Source: Cerrena zonata (lineage: Eukaryota; Basidiomycota; Agaricomycetes; Polyporales; Cerrenaceae). Taken from it: a DNA stretch of 64,000 nucleotides. The notes beneath the pieces are model-generated. The model worked only from the letters and a program-made list of their open reading frames with translations, was not told where the DNA came from and did no database searches. A program made the position numbers and the translations under genes. The stretch spans positions 124,001-188,000 of the forward strand of contig JASBNA010000023.1 in assembly GCA_038087015.1 (NCBI GenBank). Reading direction: 5' to 3'. Numbering within the stretch: position 1 is the first letter of the stretch; each line of letters begins with the position of its first letter. Shown one piece after another: positions 21,386 through 31,506 of this stretch.

Positions 21386-22972
21386 TTAAAATTCTAAGTG
21401 AGCATCGCTCAGTGGGATTTCAGTATAGTAACTTTGTAGAGCTCTGGTTAAAGCAGGTACCAAATTATCCCATCTCAAAATACGAACTTCTTTATCAAAG
21501 CCTCTTGGTTTTCTGATTTCGTAGCCCATAATTCTTTTAGCCAATTCAACTCTATAATCTTGATTGGTAGGTAATCCGCCATTCATAATTGGAGAATTTG
21601 AGTCATTATCCATTCTGGAGCTAATTGATTTTTTGGACCAGAATGGTACCAAGTTACTTCTTACTCTTCCTCGTTCTCTTCTTCTTTGAGCAGGATCTTT
21701 TAATTGGGTACCAATTAATAATTCCACAATTTCAACAACTTCAACACTAGTAATGTAATATTGATAAGCCTCTTGTTCATTGCCAATATAACAGTCTTCA
21801 CTTGATGGACTACTAATATCATAATCATCATTTAAACCCCCGTGATTGTTAGGAACAACAGAACATTCTAAACAACTGACTTCAACAACATCAACATCAA
21901 CATCGGCAGGTAATGTTTCTGGATGTTCTTCTGCACTTCCAATTATTGAAAAATCAACGCTTAATTTAGGTCCATCTTGTCTTCTTTCAATTCGTATGAT
22001 ACGGCGACGATCCTTCTTTTCAGAGTTTGACCATTTGGGATAACAAATATCTTCCACACCGGCTCCCTTTAATTCTAATTGAACCGGTAAGAAAATTGAA
22101 TCACTTTCAGCTGATTGTTTTGGTGGTCTAGTAGAAGATCCTCCGGCGGAAACCCCTCTGATAACACGATATCTTTTTTTACCAGTAGCACTGACTACTG
22201 GGTTATAACTTTCATATTCAGGGCTTTCTCTCTTAATGTAACTTGGTGGTAATAATGAACTGGTGGAATTTTGAGAAATTGAATTAGCCATGGGAGATGC
22301 AGTATATTGTGGTTGTGGAGCTGGCTGAGGAGCTGGAATTGTTGGAGTAACTTGTTGATACGATGGTTGGTATGTAGATGGATTATTATAATAATAGTTA
22401 TTCAAGTCAATATTATTTTGATGACTATTATCAAAGGAATTCACCGATATTAACAGATTCAGTTGAATTGGTTGAGATTGATTTGAATAATATCCAGTAT
22501 TATCAATTTCATTACCTTCAAAAAATGATTGAATTGATGATGTAGATAATAATGAAGAATCAGTATTCATTTGATTATTATATGATGCATAATACTCATT
22601 TGGAATAGCTTGATTTCCATTATCAAGATAAAACCCATAATGACCATGATCATATGAATGTCCAGCATTCATATTGGTTTGGTTATTATAAGTAATTGGA
22701 TTCATTGGAGAAATAAAATTTCCCAAAGCAGGTTCTTCCATTACTGCATTAGCAAAAGTAGAAGCAGCAGCAGCAGCAGCAGCAGCGGTAGCAGCAGGAG
22801 TAGGAGCAGTACTAGTAGTAGCATTACTATTTGATGTTTGAGTGGTAGAATTAGTTTCATCAGTAGCTGATAATAATGGGAATTCAGCATTAAAATGATT
22901 CAAATCAGTGGTTGGGTCTAGCATTATAGAACTTTTATGAATTGGATTTGGGGTTGAAGGGAAAAACATCAC
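21386..22972 (-). CDS. Medusa-like fungal developmental regulator (DUF7082 type)
   Basis: 528-residue nuclear-type protein. The N-terminal 270 residues are Asn/Gln/Ser/Tyr-rich with an Ala run (about 64-72). The C-terminal 210 residues resemble the conserved domain of the filamentous-fungal regulators Medusa/Acr1/Ren1. Landmarks are KKDRRRIIRIERR (about 315-328), a Cys-containing segment VSCLECSVV, YYITSVEVVEIVELLIGTQ, RRERGRVRSNLVPFWSKKSISS, and finally LAKRIMGYEIRKPRGFDKEVRILRWDNLVPALTRAL near 485-515. In those moulds the family controls sporulation and adhesion. In yeasts its role is less clear and I know no S. cerevisiae gene name. The unusually long upstream region (4.1 kb) fits a regulated morphogenesis gene. 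Met17 (22924) is an alternative start. The family assignment is from memory of motif order. Confidence 0.7.
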   Translation of the reverse strand: MMFFPSTPNPIHKSSIMLDPTTDLNHFNAEFPLLSATDETNSTTQTSNSNATTSTAPTPAATAAAAAAAASTFANAVMEEPALGNFISPMNPITYNNQTNMNAGHSYDHGHYGFYLDNGNQAIPNEYYASYNNQMNTDSSLLSTSSIQSFFEGNEIDNTGYYSNQSQPIQLNLLISVNSFDNSHQNNIDLNNYYYNNPSTYQPSYQQVTPTIPAPQPAPQPQYTASPMANSISQNSTSSLLPPSYIKRESPEYESYNPVVSATGKKRYRVIRGVSAGGSSTRPPKQSAESDSIFLPVQLELKGAGVEDICYPKWSNSEKKDRRRIIRIERRQDGPKLSVDFSIIGSAEEHPETLPADVDVDVVEVSCLECSVVPNNHGGLNDDYDISSPSSEDCYIGNEQEAYQYYITSVEVVEIVELLIGTQLKDPAQRRRERGRVRSNLVPFWSKKSISSRMDNDSNSPIMNGGLPTNQDYRVELAKRIMGYEIRKPRGFDKEVRILRWDNLVPALTRALQSYYTEIPLSDAHLEF

Positions 22973-24845
22973 TTCTGATAAAATTGAAAAAAAAAATTAA
23001 ACAAGATTAAAAATTAAAATAAACTGAAAATAAACTTTTCCAACTCGATAATTACTAAGATTCAATATACATATATATCAACTTCCTAAATCAAAGAGGA
23101 GTACGAAAGCAATCACCGGCGGAAATCAGGTGGAGAGTAAAGTTATAATTAGACAATATATAATAATGAAAGAATAGAAATATCCAGATTTAAAAAAAAA
23201 AGATGATTATCAACTTATTATATACTTTGCTTGTACAAAACAAAATATAACAAAAATGCTGTAGTAATATTATGTGGATATAAAAAAAAAAAAAATATAC
23301 ATTGCATAAAATTATATGAATAAAAAAGATATACAATAAAATACTCTTTTTAACAAGGGGATTATTCTTTCTCTTCCCTCACTTTAGAGTTACGTTTGCC
23401 TATTGTACGTTTATTTTTTCCAATCCGCTCACTCATATACTTTAACCCAGCTGCATCCATTACAGACACGCCCACGCAAAAGATTCTATGCATTACCTAT
23501 TCACGGACTGACTTGTGGTGCAGAATGACCTGGCTGCACTTGACGGAAAAAAAGTATTTTAAATTTTGTCTTGTTTTTTCACGTTTGTGTTCATTTGGGA
23601 AAATTAATGAGTGAGTTCTGTCAGCTACCAACTGGTATCGCCAATTCTTGACAGGGAGATTTGATTCAGCTTAAACCTTCGATGCATATACTGTCAGTTA
23701 TTTTTTTTTTCTTCAACCTTTCCTTCCTTTCTGTTGCTCTGCTACACTAGGTTGAGACTACCGAGGTTCAAAACATTCAATTCATGACTATCTGTATCTA
23801 CAAATCATTACATTTTGACGATCATTTGTCATATCTTTGACTTATTCGTCTAATAGATAAGTCCGATTAACTTTGGAGAAAATTTGATTTTTGTCTCTTC
23901 AAGTACAAAAAAATTCATTGTTGATTGACAATAAGTACAAATCCTTTTATTTATTTCCCGCAATACAAACTTGTTTGATTGTTTACCTATAATAACTCGA
24001 ATAGCAGGCATTGCTTGTTCGACAGCAAAACAATCAAACCAGTGAAAATGATTAAAGCAAGTCATATTAAAGTAATCATAATAAGGAAATTTTGGTTGTT
24101 CATTGACGAAATTTAACTAGGGACATATTTGTAAAGGAACAATCAAAAAATCGAATGCTTTTATTAACTATATTCGTTAAATATTTTCTCAATTTAGTTA
24201 CAAAATAAACATTCTTTAATAGATGTCCGTGTCTTCTATTTCTATTCTTTTCCTTTCCTTATTTTTTTCCATTATTCCTGGCTTTTCGACAAAGATGTTC
24301 TGTTACGACAGTAACTGCTCAGGTTAGCCCATTCAACTTTATCTTTTTGCGGATATAAACCTCAATCACTGACCAATAATACACGATTCAATTAAGGCCA
24401 GTTTGTCCGCACCACGCATTAAGCCTTCCTTTCTGCCGCTTATGTAAGCACGGCCACACCCGCACAAAAACCTTGCATTTGGTTTTTGTCCTCGCCCAAT
24501 CCGGAGCACTGACCCTTGTACATTCTTCACTTACATCCACTTACTCAAAATATATACGTTAACGAAGAATATCTACGAATTAATTCCACTGGATCAGCCA
24601 CGGGCATGTGAATTTGATTCGGGCAAACATCACGTTCTACTAATTTATGTATATTTTGTATATTAGTCTTTATTTTTTGATTCGCTCATGGGGGTGTATT
24701 TTTTTTTAAAACATCACCAGCGGAAATGCTAAAGTTGGCTGCTGGCGCAACTTTATTATTTGGGAAAAGGACGGGATAGTATATTTAGACCGGTTTTATG
24801 AATTGGCCTCAGTGAGAAAAAAAAATTTTGAGATAATCGTTATTC

Positions 24846-24995
24846 ATGTCTAAACCTAATCAAGAATATGTCAAAGATAAACAACCTCCTTCAAAAAAGT
24901 CCACGCATATGGTGGCAATGTCCAAGTTAGTAATCAGAAGAAAAAAAAAGAAAAACACTGAGCTGAGTCGTGGTTCGCAACCGCACACTTATTAA
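24846..24995 (+). CDS. Doubtful 49-residue open frame
   Basis: ATG at 24846 opens a basic frame (MSKPNQEYVKDKQPPSKKSTHMVAMSK, then a Lys/Arg run and a TAA at 24993-24995). A TATA-like element (agtatatttag) lies about 65 bases upstream. Nothing similar is known to me. It could be a small gene, a first exon, or chance. Confidence 0.2.
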   Translation: MSKPNQEYVKDKQPPSKKSTHMVAMSKLVIRRKKKKNTELSRGSQPHTY

Positions 24996-25066
24996 TTATT
25001 ATAAATTTGTGGTTCAATTTTTACCTCTTTTGCTTTTGCTTACTATTGCAGCAAATAAGTGTTCTT

Positions 25067-25162
25067 TATTTTTTTTTTTTTTCTTCATTCTTATTTTTTT
25101 TTTTTTTTTTTCTTCTTTCTTCATTCTTATTTTTTTTTTTTTTTTTTTCTTCTTTTCTTCTA
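25067..25162. repeat. T-tract / TTCTTCATTCTTA repeat
   Basis: Three long T runs (about 12-19 bases) alternate with near-identical TTCTTCATTCTTA spacers. It is a low-complexity expansion, encoding only Phe-rich nonsense on the plus strand. Confidence 0.7.
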
Positions 25163-25691
25163 TTTTGTTCACCAAGATAAATCCTTTTGTGTAATACGTT
25201 AGTGCAAAAACCTTAAAGTTATTCGATGAGGATTTGGGAAAAACAAATCACTACAATGCGAGCACTGGGCCTGTACCGGGGCTTATATTTTGCTCATGCC
25301 AATTCCTTCACTTGCATAATCCCTAGATGATGACCAAGGAATAGTCAACTCCGGGCGCGAGCACGACCTCTTCTTATCAATTCTGGCAGTCATATCACTT
25401 AAAAGAACAGCCTCATTGACTGCAATTCATGAAATTTCGTGATTCAATCTAAATTCTCTCTATGAAAACCTTCACTCACATATGTCATATTGGTTCTTTC
25501 GTATTATAATAAATCCTGGTCCGATTGAATCGGATAGCGAAGAATTCTTAATCTACATGAGCCGACTCGTATAGGTATCTCATATCCTTAAACAGTCACT
25601 TGCTTCTTATTCTATATTTATTCATGCCTATAGATGTCTATCAATGTCCATGTATGTGAATTTCTGTCGTTTTGTCTCATGCTGTTGTTTT

Positions 25692-25753
25692 GTCTTATTC
25701 TGTAGCCGTCTTATTCTGTCGCCGTCTTATTCTGTTGCCGTCTTATTCTGTAC
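25692..25753. repeat. 16-base minisatellite GTCTTATTCTGTNGCC
   Basis: Three complete head-to-tail copies of a 16-base unit differ only at the 13th base (A, C, T). A partial fourth copy and looser TGTCTTATTC-like flanks follow. It is the clearest true tandem repeat in the window. Confidence 0.8.
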
Positions 25754-26615
25754 TTGACTAGTTCTGTCGTTTTGTCCTTTGGCGTCTTTGTCTTGGTTTT
25801 GTCTCTTCTGCTACTGCTGTCTTTTTTTTTTTTTGTGGGTATTGTCTTTTCCGCTGGATCTTCTTGTCTTGGTTGTGTCTTTTTCCGCTGGTTTTGTCTA
25901 TTTTGTTCGTCCGTTTTCGTCTTTCCTTTGTTGTATCCAGCCGGCTATTTGCTGCACCGGAATAAGATCGGGTATACCATTTTGTGCATTTATTTATCTT
26001 TGTTTCGTCACTCAAAAGCATATTTTATCCGTTAGGTACATTCTCTAATGCAATTTTTTGCGAGGCACCACACTACTTTAAGGTTTACCAGTGTCGAACC
26101 TTAATTGATACAAACGGTCGGTCAACGATACTGCAGCCATGCTAACTGCGCCCGATTATATTGCTATATCCACTTAATTATTTTCCAATAATTAATGATT
26201 CGTAATTATTTCAACTGATGACTTTAGAAATCTTCTCTATCCTCCACTGTTTACGAATTTTCTTTTGGGTTTTCGTTCTCAACTACTATGACTTCTCTTT
26301 TTGTGTATTAGATATTTTCCCTTCGTTCGATTCTAATTTTATTCTAAAAAGTTTATTCGTTCGTTTCATCTATTCCGTGCATGTCTAACCTTAAGCTGTT
26401 CGATATAGCCATCTTCCTTGGTGTAGATGACTTTACCATCATCTTTTTCTTGCCCTTATTGTTGGAATATTTTCTAACTAGCCACTAAAGAAGCTTCCCT
26501 TTTGTTTTATCGAAAATTAATGAATGGCTCGCTTGCTACGTGATTTAGCCCCTGGTGTGTCTTAGACTCGGAGAAAAAAAAAAAATTTTTTGAAAAGAAA
26601 AAATTGAGAACATCC

Positions 26616-27043
26616 CACGTGATGTACCCAACATCCGTACCTTTGCAGAATGGTTCCATTTTTTTTATAAAAGTTAATTTAAGCTTTAATTGCTTCCAAT
26701 ATTGCATTCCGAAAAGCATGTCTTCTTGGGAGCGTAAAATAGTATCTGTAAGATAGAGTTACCTTAATTTAATTTAATAAGGTTGGGTTTGCTCTCAGAT
26801 TGAGGATGTTAACAATTCCATTCATCGTAACTTTATTTTACTGCAAAATCTTTTAGTTTGAACAATCGATATTTATTTGCAGGCTATTGAACCAGAATAA
26901 CATTCAATGAATTATTGTCTAGACTAAGAAATCTTATTTATATACGTTGGCTGCTAAATAAAATTGGTAAGTACGCATAGCTGAACCCTAACTAAGTTAT
27001 TTATCGTTGATAAGTTTATCGCAATCCGCTATATGTACGGAGG
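26616..27043. promoter_or_regulatory. Orphan cluster of Cbf1-, Rap1- and Tbf1-like sites
   Basis: CACGTG (26616-26621) is followed ten bases later by ACATCCGTACC (26631-26641). Further on are ACCCTAA (26985-26991) and TGTACGGAGG (27034-27043). This is the same vocabulary as the RPS2 and RPS7 promoters, but no open frame begins nearby. It lies between the OM14 3' end and the long regulator promoter. Confidence 0.4.
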
Positions 27044-27116
27044 TTTTTCCCTTCTTTGATCTGGGGTTTAAAACATCGTTTATTCAAGCTAATACTAGAC
27101 TATAAAAAAGCTAACT

Positions 27117-27653
27117 TTAATTTTTTTTATATTTTGGATAATAAGTTTTGAATAAGTATCCGTCAACTAATATTAACCCAGTTATAATTGAAGCATGGGT
27201 GGCAAGGACAATCTTATTTTCTGATTTAATGCGATGTCTTTCTAAATAAGTAAAGTACCCAGCTACTAATCCACCTAATCCAACTAAAGCTTGAGTAACA
27301 ACAACTGGATTTTTGATTTCTTCAACAATTGATTTAGTACTGGTGGTTTGAACTTTACTACTCAAGTCATTATAAGTATCTTTAACATACTTTATAAATT
27401 TGTTATAATATGATTCTCCTTGACGTTCAATTTCATCCAATTCTTTTCTAAAATCACCAACTGCTTCATTAGCAACCTTCTTCAGTTTTTTAAGTTCTTC
27501 TTGACTTTCTTTTTTCAATTTGTTGAACTCTTCCTCTGGTAATGTTTCAACATTACCATGAGGGTTAGTGGTTGATTTTACTTGAGGTGGGCTTGGTAAT
27601 TTTTCGGCACCAATTGGCCCTGAAGAAGCAGCTGCATCAGCGTAAGAAGACAT
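27117..27653 (-). CDS. OM14: Mitochondrial outer-membrane protein Om14
   Basis: 178-residue protein matching the C-terminal domain of Om14 (YBR230C), an outer-membrane protein that forms a complex with porin and Om45 and helps dock ribosomes at mitochondria. The N-terminal half is soluble with a charged coiled-coil-like segment (about residues 38-100, rich in KKL/EEL heptads). A first membrane segment (about 115-134) starts with the conserved NPVVV, followed by a loop with HRIKSENK, a second segment (about 146-166), and the characteristic end YYPKYKKN, close to YYSRYDKK of S. cerevisiae. No intron is apparent, unlike S. cerevisiae OM14. Confidence 0.85.
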   Translation of the reverse strand: MSSYADAAASSGPIGAEKLPSPPQVKSTTNPHGNVETLPEEEFNKLKKESQEELKKLKKVANEAVGDFRKELDEIERQGESYYNKFIKYVKDTYNDLSSKVQTTSTKSIVEEIKNPVVVTQALVGLGGLVAGYFTYLERHRIKSENKIVLATHASIITGLILVDGYLFKTYYPKYKKN

Positions 27654-28579
27654 GATTATCGAATAGTTATTTCTAATAAGAATATATATGAAAGAAAGTT
27701 AGAGTTGGTTATCAAGATGGTTCTTTTTTTTTTTTTGCCCTCTTACTATATATTTCCTACCAATTAATTTGCGCAGTATTTATATAAGGGGTTTAAACTG
27801 TAACTTGTGACCCATTTTTTGTTTCGTTTGTTCTTTTTATCATGATCTATTTTTCATTACTAGTTACGCAACCTTTTTTTTGCTACCATTGGTATTTGAT
27901 ATGTCTTTACAACCACTTGCACGTCCACTGCTCCCACGTCCACCACATCGACTGCTAGAAGACATCGTTGTTTAAACTCTTCAATCAAGGGGAGACTGCA
28001 AACTGTAAAAATGTAAAAGTAGTACGACCGTCTTTTGTTATTGTTGCTACTGTCTCGCCCTTGATTGCTCACTTTAAACTGGCAAGCAGCTATACGCTGT
28101 TTCAATCGATTAAGTGGCAATCACTCACTGACACTCTCGTCACTTGAGCAATACCTTAGTCTTGCCATTATCTCATTCACCAATCAGCTAATTCAATTCT
28201 CAAAAGGGTTAAATTGAGTGGTTCCACTTTTCTCCTTATTAACTGGTGCCGCGGGGGAACCTTTGTGGTGTACGGAGATAAGATCGATTTCGACATCCGT
28301 ACATTCTGATGTTTGGATGTTTTTTTTTCTCGGTTTTCTTTTTTTGATTGATCACGTGCGAATGCTATATCTAGGGCACAGCCCTAAGGTGCGAATGGGA
28401 ACAAAAAAAAAATTTGAAAAAATCGACTTTGTGAGGATACTCAATCCTGCTAAATTTTTTTCACTTCCTACCTCTGCTTCCTCTAGCGTTTTCTTTTCTT
28501 CATTAAATATTTATCGATTGAAAACCAACACCCCGGCTTTCCACGTAACATTCCGATAAATTATAATCTAGAAACAAAA
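27654..28579. other. Divergent OM14/RPS2 promoter region
   Basis: About 925 bases. Near RPS2 it holds the ribosomal-type module described separately (28267-28387). A T-run lies at about 27725. The open frames at 27860-28120 and 28218-28559 are not gene-like and the second covers the RPS2 promoter sites. Confidence 0.6.
28267..28387 (+). promoter_or_regulatory. RPS2 promoter module: Rap1-, Cbf1- and Tbf1-like sites
   Basis: GGTGTACGGA (28267-28276) and ACATCCGTACATT (28293-28305) resemble Rap1 sites in opposite orientations. CACGTG is at 28353-28358. AGGGC-ACA-GCCCT followed by AA (about 28373-28387) contains a Tbf1-like GCCCTAA. The set sits about 190-310 bases upstream of the RPS2 ATG, where ribosomal-protein gene activators bind in this clade. 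Confidence 0.55.
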
Positions 28580-29332
28580 ATGTCTGCTCCAGAAGCCCCA
28601 AGAAGAAACTTTGGTAGAAACAACAGAAGAGGTGGTAGAAACAACAGAAGAGGTGGTGAAGAAAAAGGATGGGTTCCAGTCACCAAATTAGGTAGATTAG
28701 TGAAAGCTGGTAAAATTACTTCTATTGAAGAAATTTACTTACACTCTTTACCAGTTAAGGAATTCCAAGTTATCGATCTCTTATTACCAGAATTGAAAGA
28801 TGAAGTTATGAAGATCAGATCTGTTCAAAAACAAACCAGAGCTGGTCAAAGAACTAGAATGAAGGCTGTTGTTATCATTGGTGACTCTAACGGTCACGTT
28901 GGTTTAGGTATCAAAACCGCTAAAGAAGTTGCCTCTGCCATTAAAGCTGCCATTGTTATTGCTAAATTATCTATTATCCCAATCAGAAGAGGTTACTGGG
29001 GTTCTAACTTGGGTGCTCCTCACTCTTTACCAACTAAGGTTACCGGTAAATGTGGTTCCGTTTTAGTTAGATTAATCCCAGCCCCAAGAGGTAAAGGTAT
29101 TGTCGCTTCCCCAGTTGTTAGAAAATTAATGCAATTAGCTGGTGTTGAAGATGTTTATACCACTTCTTCTGGTTCTACTAGAACTACCGAAAACACCTTA
29201 AAAGCTGCTTTCGTTGCCATTGGTAACACTTACGGTTACTTGACTCCAAACTTATGGGCTGCTCAACCTTTAGCTCCATCTCCATTAGATGTTTACGCTG
29301 AAGAAGCTGCTGCTGGTAAAAGAAGATACTAA
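28580..29332 (+). CDS. RPS2: 40S ribosomal protein uS5 (Rps2)
   Basis: Intact 250-residue uS5. The Arg/Gly N-terminus ([19 protein letters not shown]) is the usual methylated tail. The double-stranded RNA-binding-like fold follows ([40 protein letters not shown]), then the S5 C-terminal domain ([36 protein letters not shown]). uS5 lines the mRNA entry channel and affects decoding fidelity. Codon use is strongly biased (AGA, TTA, GGT, CCA), as expected for high expression. It is convergent with NAB2, exactly as in S. cerevisiae (YGL123W/YGL122C). Confidence 0.98.
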   Translation: MSAPEAPRRNFGRNNRRGGRNNRRGGEEKGWVPVTKLGRLVKAGKITSIEEIYLHSLPVKEFQVIDLLLPELKDEVMKIRSVQKQTRAGQRTRMKAVVIIGDSNGHVGLGIKTAKEVASAIKAAIVIAKLSIIPIRRGYWGSNLGAPHSLPTKVTGKCGSVLVRLIPAPRGKGIVASPVVRKLMQLAGVEDVYTTSSGSTRTTENTLKAAFVAIGNTYGYLTPNLWAAQPLAPSPLDVYAEEAAAGKRRY

Positions 29333-29929
29333 GTTATTTAACTAAATATTTTTGGTAAATACTTGTAATCTATATTAATCTTTTCATATTACCTTGTAAA
29401 ATAAAAGTTTAGCTCTCATCGCAATTTTGTAGTATCATTTATTATAACAACTTTTCGCAGTAATCTATAATGCATGCATTATTATACACTCAATCTATAT
29501 TACACGAAGCCTAGCTTCCTCTATCAACATCGTAACATTAACTCTTCATCATCGTGGCATCATACTTCACCTCCATTTCGTAAATCGTAAATTAGCAGCA
29601 CTACAAAAACCAAAAACCATAAGCATCACCGGATTAGAATCTCCTGTTCGAAGAATTCTAACTCTCAACAGAAAAGCTTTGTAAAAGCTTCACAAGCACA
29701 AGTGTTTTCATCTCCATTCTTCTCAATGCTTACTTTTCAAAGTTTCGATTCTATAGTTTTTTGTCTTTTTTCTTGTTTTTTTTTTTTTTTTTTTTTTTTT
29801 TATTTTTATTTTTGTTTTTGTTATAATATAATATACAAAGAAATTACTATTAAAGAGATAAAAAAAACTTTATCTGAACATATTTGACAAAGTCTTTGCA
29901 AAAATAAATAAAAGTAAAAGGTAGGCTGC
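29333..29929. other. Convergent RPS2/NAB2 3' region
   Basis: Terminal flanks of two convergent genes, with a long T-run at about 29769-29803 and otherwise unremarkable sequence. AAAATAAAAG at about 29396 and similar A-rich signals may serve polyadenylation of RPS2. No gene is seen. Confidence 0.5.
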
Positions 29930-31363
29930 CTAGCTCATAGCTTGTTGTTGAGCAGCGTGTTCCATGACTTGATCGTCTGGAACTGCAAAAGATCTTTCAG
30001 TCGTACTAGCAGTTGGATCATCTTTGGACCAGGTGTTAGATTGCATATTTCTACTTTCAGGATGCTTGAACATACAGTTTTTATTAGTGCAGTTTGCAGC
30101 AAAACGACAATCTTCATCAATAGGATGAGCGAAAGAGCAATCAATTCTTTGACAATTAGCTCCTTCACGACATGGAACTGTTGACAGCGCATGTCTTCTT
30201 GGACAGGAATAATTAGTACATGCGAGACCAAATTTACACTGTTCCAAAGTTCTTTCAACTTTATTGGCAACAGGTTTAGCTTTAGCTTCTGGTGGTGGTG
30301 CTTGATAGTTTGGCGATGGATGTGCTTTTTTACAAGCAACATCGCTGCAATGTTTACCAGCTTCACACCATTCTAATGCAATAACTCTTGCATCTTTATT
30401 AGCAGGGGTTGGATGACCAAATGGACAAACTTCCTTGGAACAAAGCATCCCGAATTTACATATACCAATGGTACCAGTTTTTTCAACAACAGGAGTACCT
30501 TGCATCATTAATTTTCTCTTTTCAAAATATTCTTGTTTGGATTTTTCCAATTTGGCCATTAATTCTTGATCTTGATCAGGATGTAAATAATTACAAGTAC
30601 CTGGTGGGTTTGGACAGTTTGGATAAGAGAAACATTGCTTAGTAGGATGAGCAAAAGTACATTCTTTATTATTACAATAAGGAAATTCGGTACATCTACC
30701 CTTAGGTGCTTTGGGAATGAAATTAGTATTACTTTGGTTCGATAACGATAATACCTTCTCGAGGTTTTCGGCATTTTGTAAACCATAAGACTTATTGTTC
30801 ATTCTTCCGTTGAACTGTTTACCAATACCTCCACGGCCTCCACGGCCTCCACGACCACCTCTGGAGTTATTATTGAACTTATTATAGCCATTAAAATCAC
30901 GGCTTTGAGCAAAACGAGGTTTATTTGGTATAGTTGACTGCAGAGCATCAAAATTGAATTGCCCTTGTTGTGCTTGTGGTGCTTGTTGCTGAAATTGAGG
31001 TTGAAATTGAGATTCCTGTTGCTGGAATTGAGGCTCCTGTTGTTGAAATTGAGGTTCCTGTTGCATTGGTTCCTGTTGCTGTTGCTGTTGCTGTTGCTGT
31101 CCATCTTGAGGTTGGCCTCCTTGTGACATCAATCTGGCGATTTCACCATAAACAGTATTGATGAAACCTTCATCAATTGGAATTTCAACTAACTCCTTGA
31201 CTTCACTAACAATTTCAGCGGCGGTTTTTTCATTTCCAATTAATACATTGATATATTCTGCAACATCTTCTGCATCATCTGGGATATTGTATCTGTTGGA
31301 AAGTTCATTTATCAATAGTGGTTTCAACTGTTGGGCAATAGGGCCATCTGGATTGAAAGACAT
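29930..31363 (-). CDS. NAB2: Nuclear poly(A)-RNA-binding protein Nab2
   Basis: 477-residue homologue of Nab2 (YGL122C), which controls poly(A) tail length and mRNA export. The N-terminal PWI-like helical domain covers about residues 1-82. A Gln-rich stretch (about 88-140, with repeated EPQFQQQ) leads to an RGG-type segment (SRGGRGGRGGRGG, about 170) that serves transport and RNA binding. Seven CCCH zinc fingers follow, each of the CX4-6CX4-5CX3H kind, starting with CTEFPYCNNKECTFAH and ending with CRFAANCTNKNCMFKH. The count of seven equals S. cerevisiae Nab2, and the last three bind poly(A) there. CACGTG and CCGTACACC sites lie 145-180 bases upstream. Confidence 0.96.
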   Translation of the reverse strand: MSFNPDGPIAQQLKPLLINELSNRYNIPDDAEDVAEYINVLIGNEKTAAEIVSEVKELVEIPIDEGFINTVYGEIARLMSQGGQPQDGQQQQQQQQQEPMQQEPQFQQQEPQFQQQESQFQPQFQQQAPQAQQGQFNFDALQSTIPNKPRFAQSRDFNGYNKFNNNSRGGRGGRGGRGGIGKQFNGRMNNKSYGLQNAENLEKVLSLSNQSNTNFIPKAPKGRCTEFPYCNNKECTFAHPTKQCFSYPNCPNPPGTCNYLHPDQDQELMAKLEKSKQEYFEKRKLMMQGTPVVEKTGTIGICKFGMLCSKEVCPFGHPTPANKDARVIALEWCEAGKHCSDVACKKAHPSPNYQAPPPEAKAKPVANKVERTLEQCKFGLACTNYSCPRRHALSTVPCREGANCQRIDCSFAHPIDEDCRFAANCTNKNCMFKHPESRNMQSNTWSKDDPTASTTERSFAVPDDQVMEHAAQQQAMS

Positions 31364-31506
31364 GGTTTACGTAATGCTCGTCTTTATAGCTTGAGGAGTA
31401 AGATGAAGTATTTGTAATATCTGTTTCTGATATCTTTTTTAAATGATGTTGAAAAACAGAGAAAAAAAAAAAGAAAAGAATTGAAGGCAAATTCGAGGGT
31501 TTACGG

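Larger units (their letters stand above)
22973..27116. other. 4.1 kb gene-poor region upstream of the Medusa-like regulator
   Basis: No convincing gene over 4.1 kb, four to ten times the usual spacing here. Contents: poly(A)/(T) tracts; a 49-codon frame at 24846-24995; T-tract repeats (25067-25162); a 16-base minisatellite (25692-25753); a Rap1-like CCACACCCGCACA at about 24453-24465; and at 26616-27043 a cluster of CACGTG, ACATCCGTACC, ACCCTAA and TGTACGGAGG motifs like those of ribosomal promoters. Open frames at 25754-26048 are T/Phe-rich low-complexity shadows. Most of it probably serves as a long promoter for the regulator. The 26.6-27.0 kb part may contain a non-coding RNA gene. Confidence 0.6.

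Noticed and set aside
25754..26048. Overlapping Phe/Leu/Cys-rich frames that look like membrane proteins
   Set aside because: They arise from T-rich low-complexity DNA, exist in several frames at once and have no conserved motif.
26090..26165. tRNA-like B box (GGTTCGACACT on the minus strand) with an A-box-like TAGCATGG upstream
   Set aside because: The T-stem does not pair, the acceptor stem has no 3' partner, and no cloverleaf can be drawn.
26735..26760. TAGTATCTGT resembles the branch-recognition segment of U2 snRNA
   Set aside because: The strongly conserved U2 5' stem and the sequence before the segment are absent; a ten-base match is chance.
28218..28559. Plus frame of 113 codons before RPS2
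   Set aside because: It covers the RPS2 promoter sites and T-runs and has no protein-like composition.
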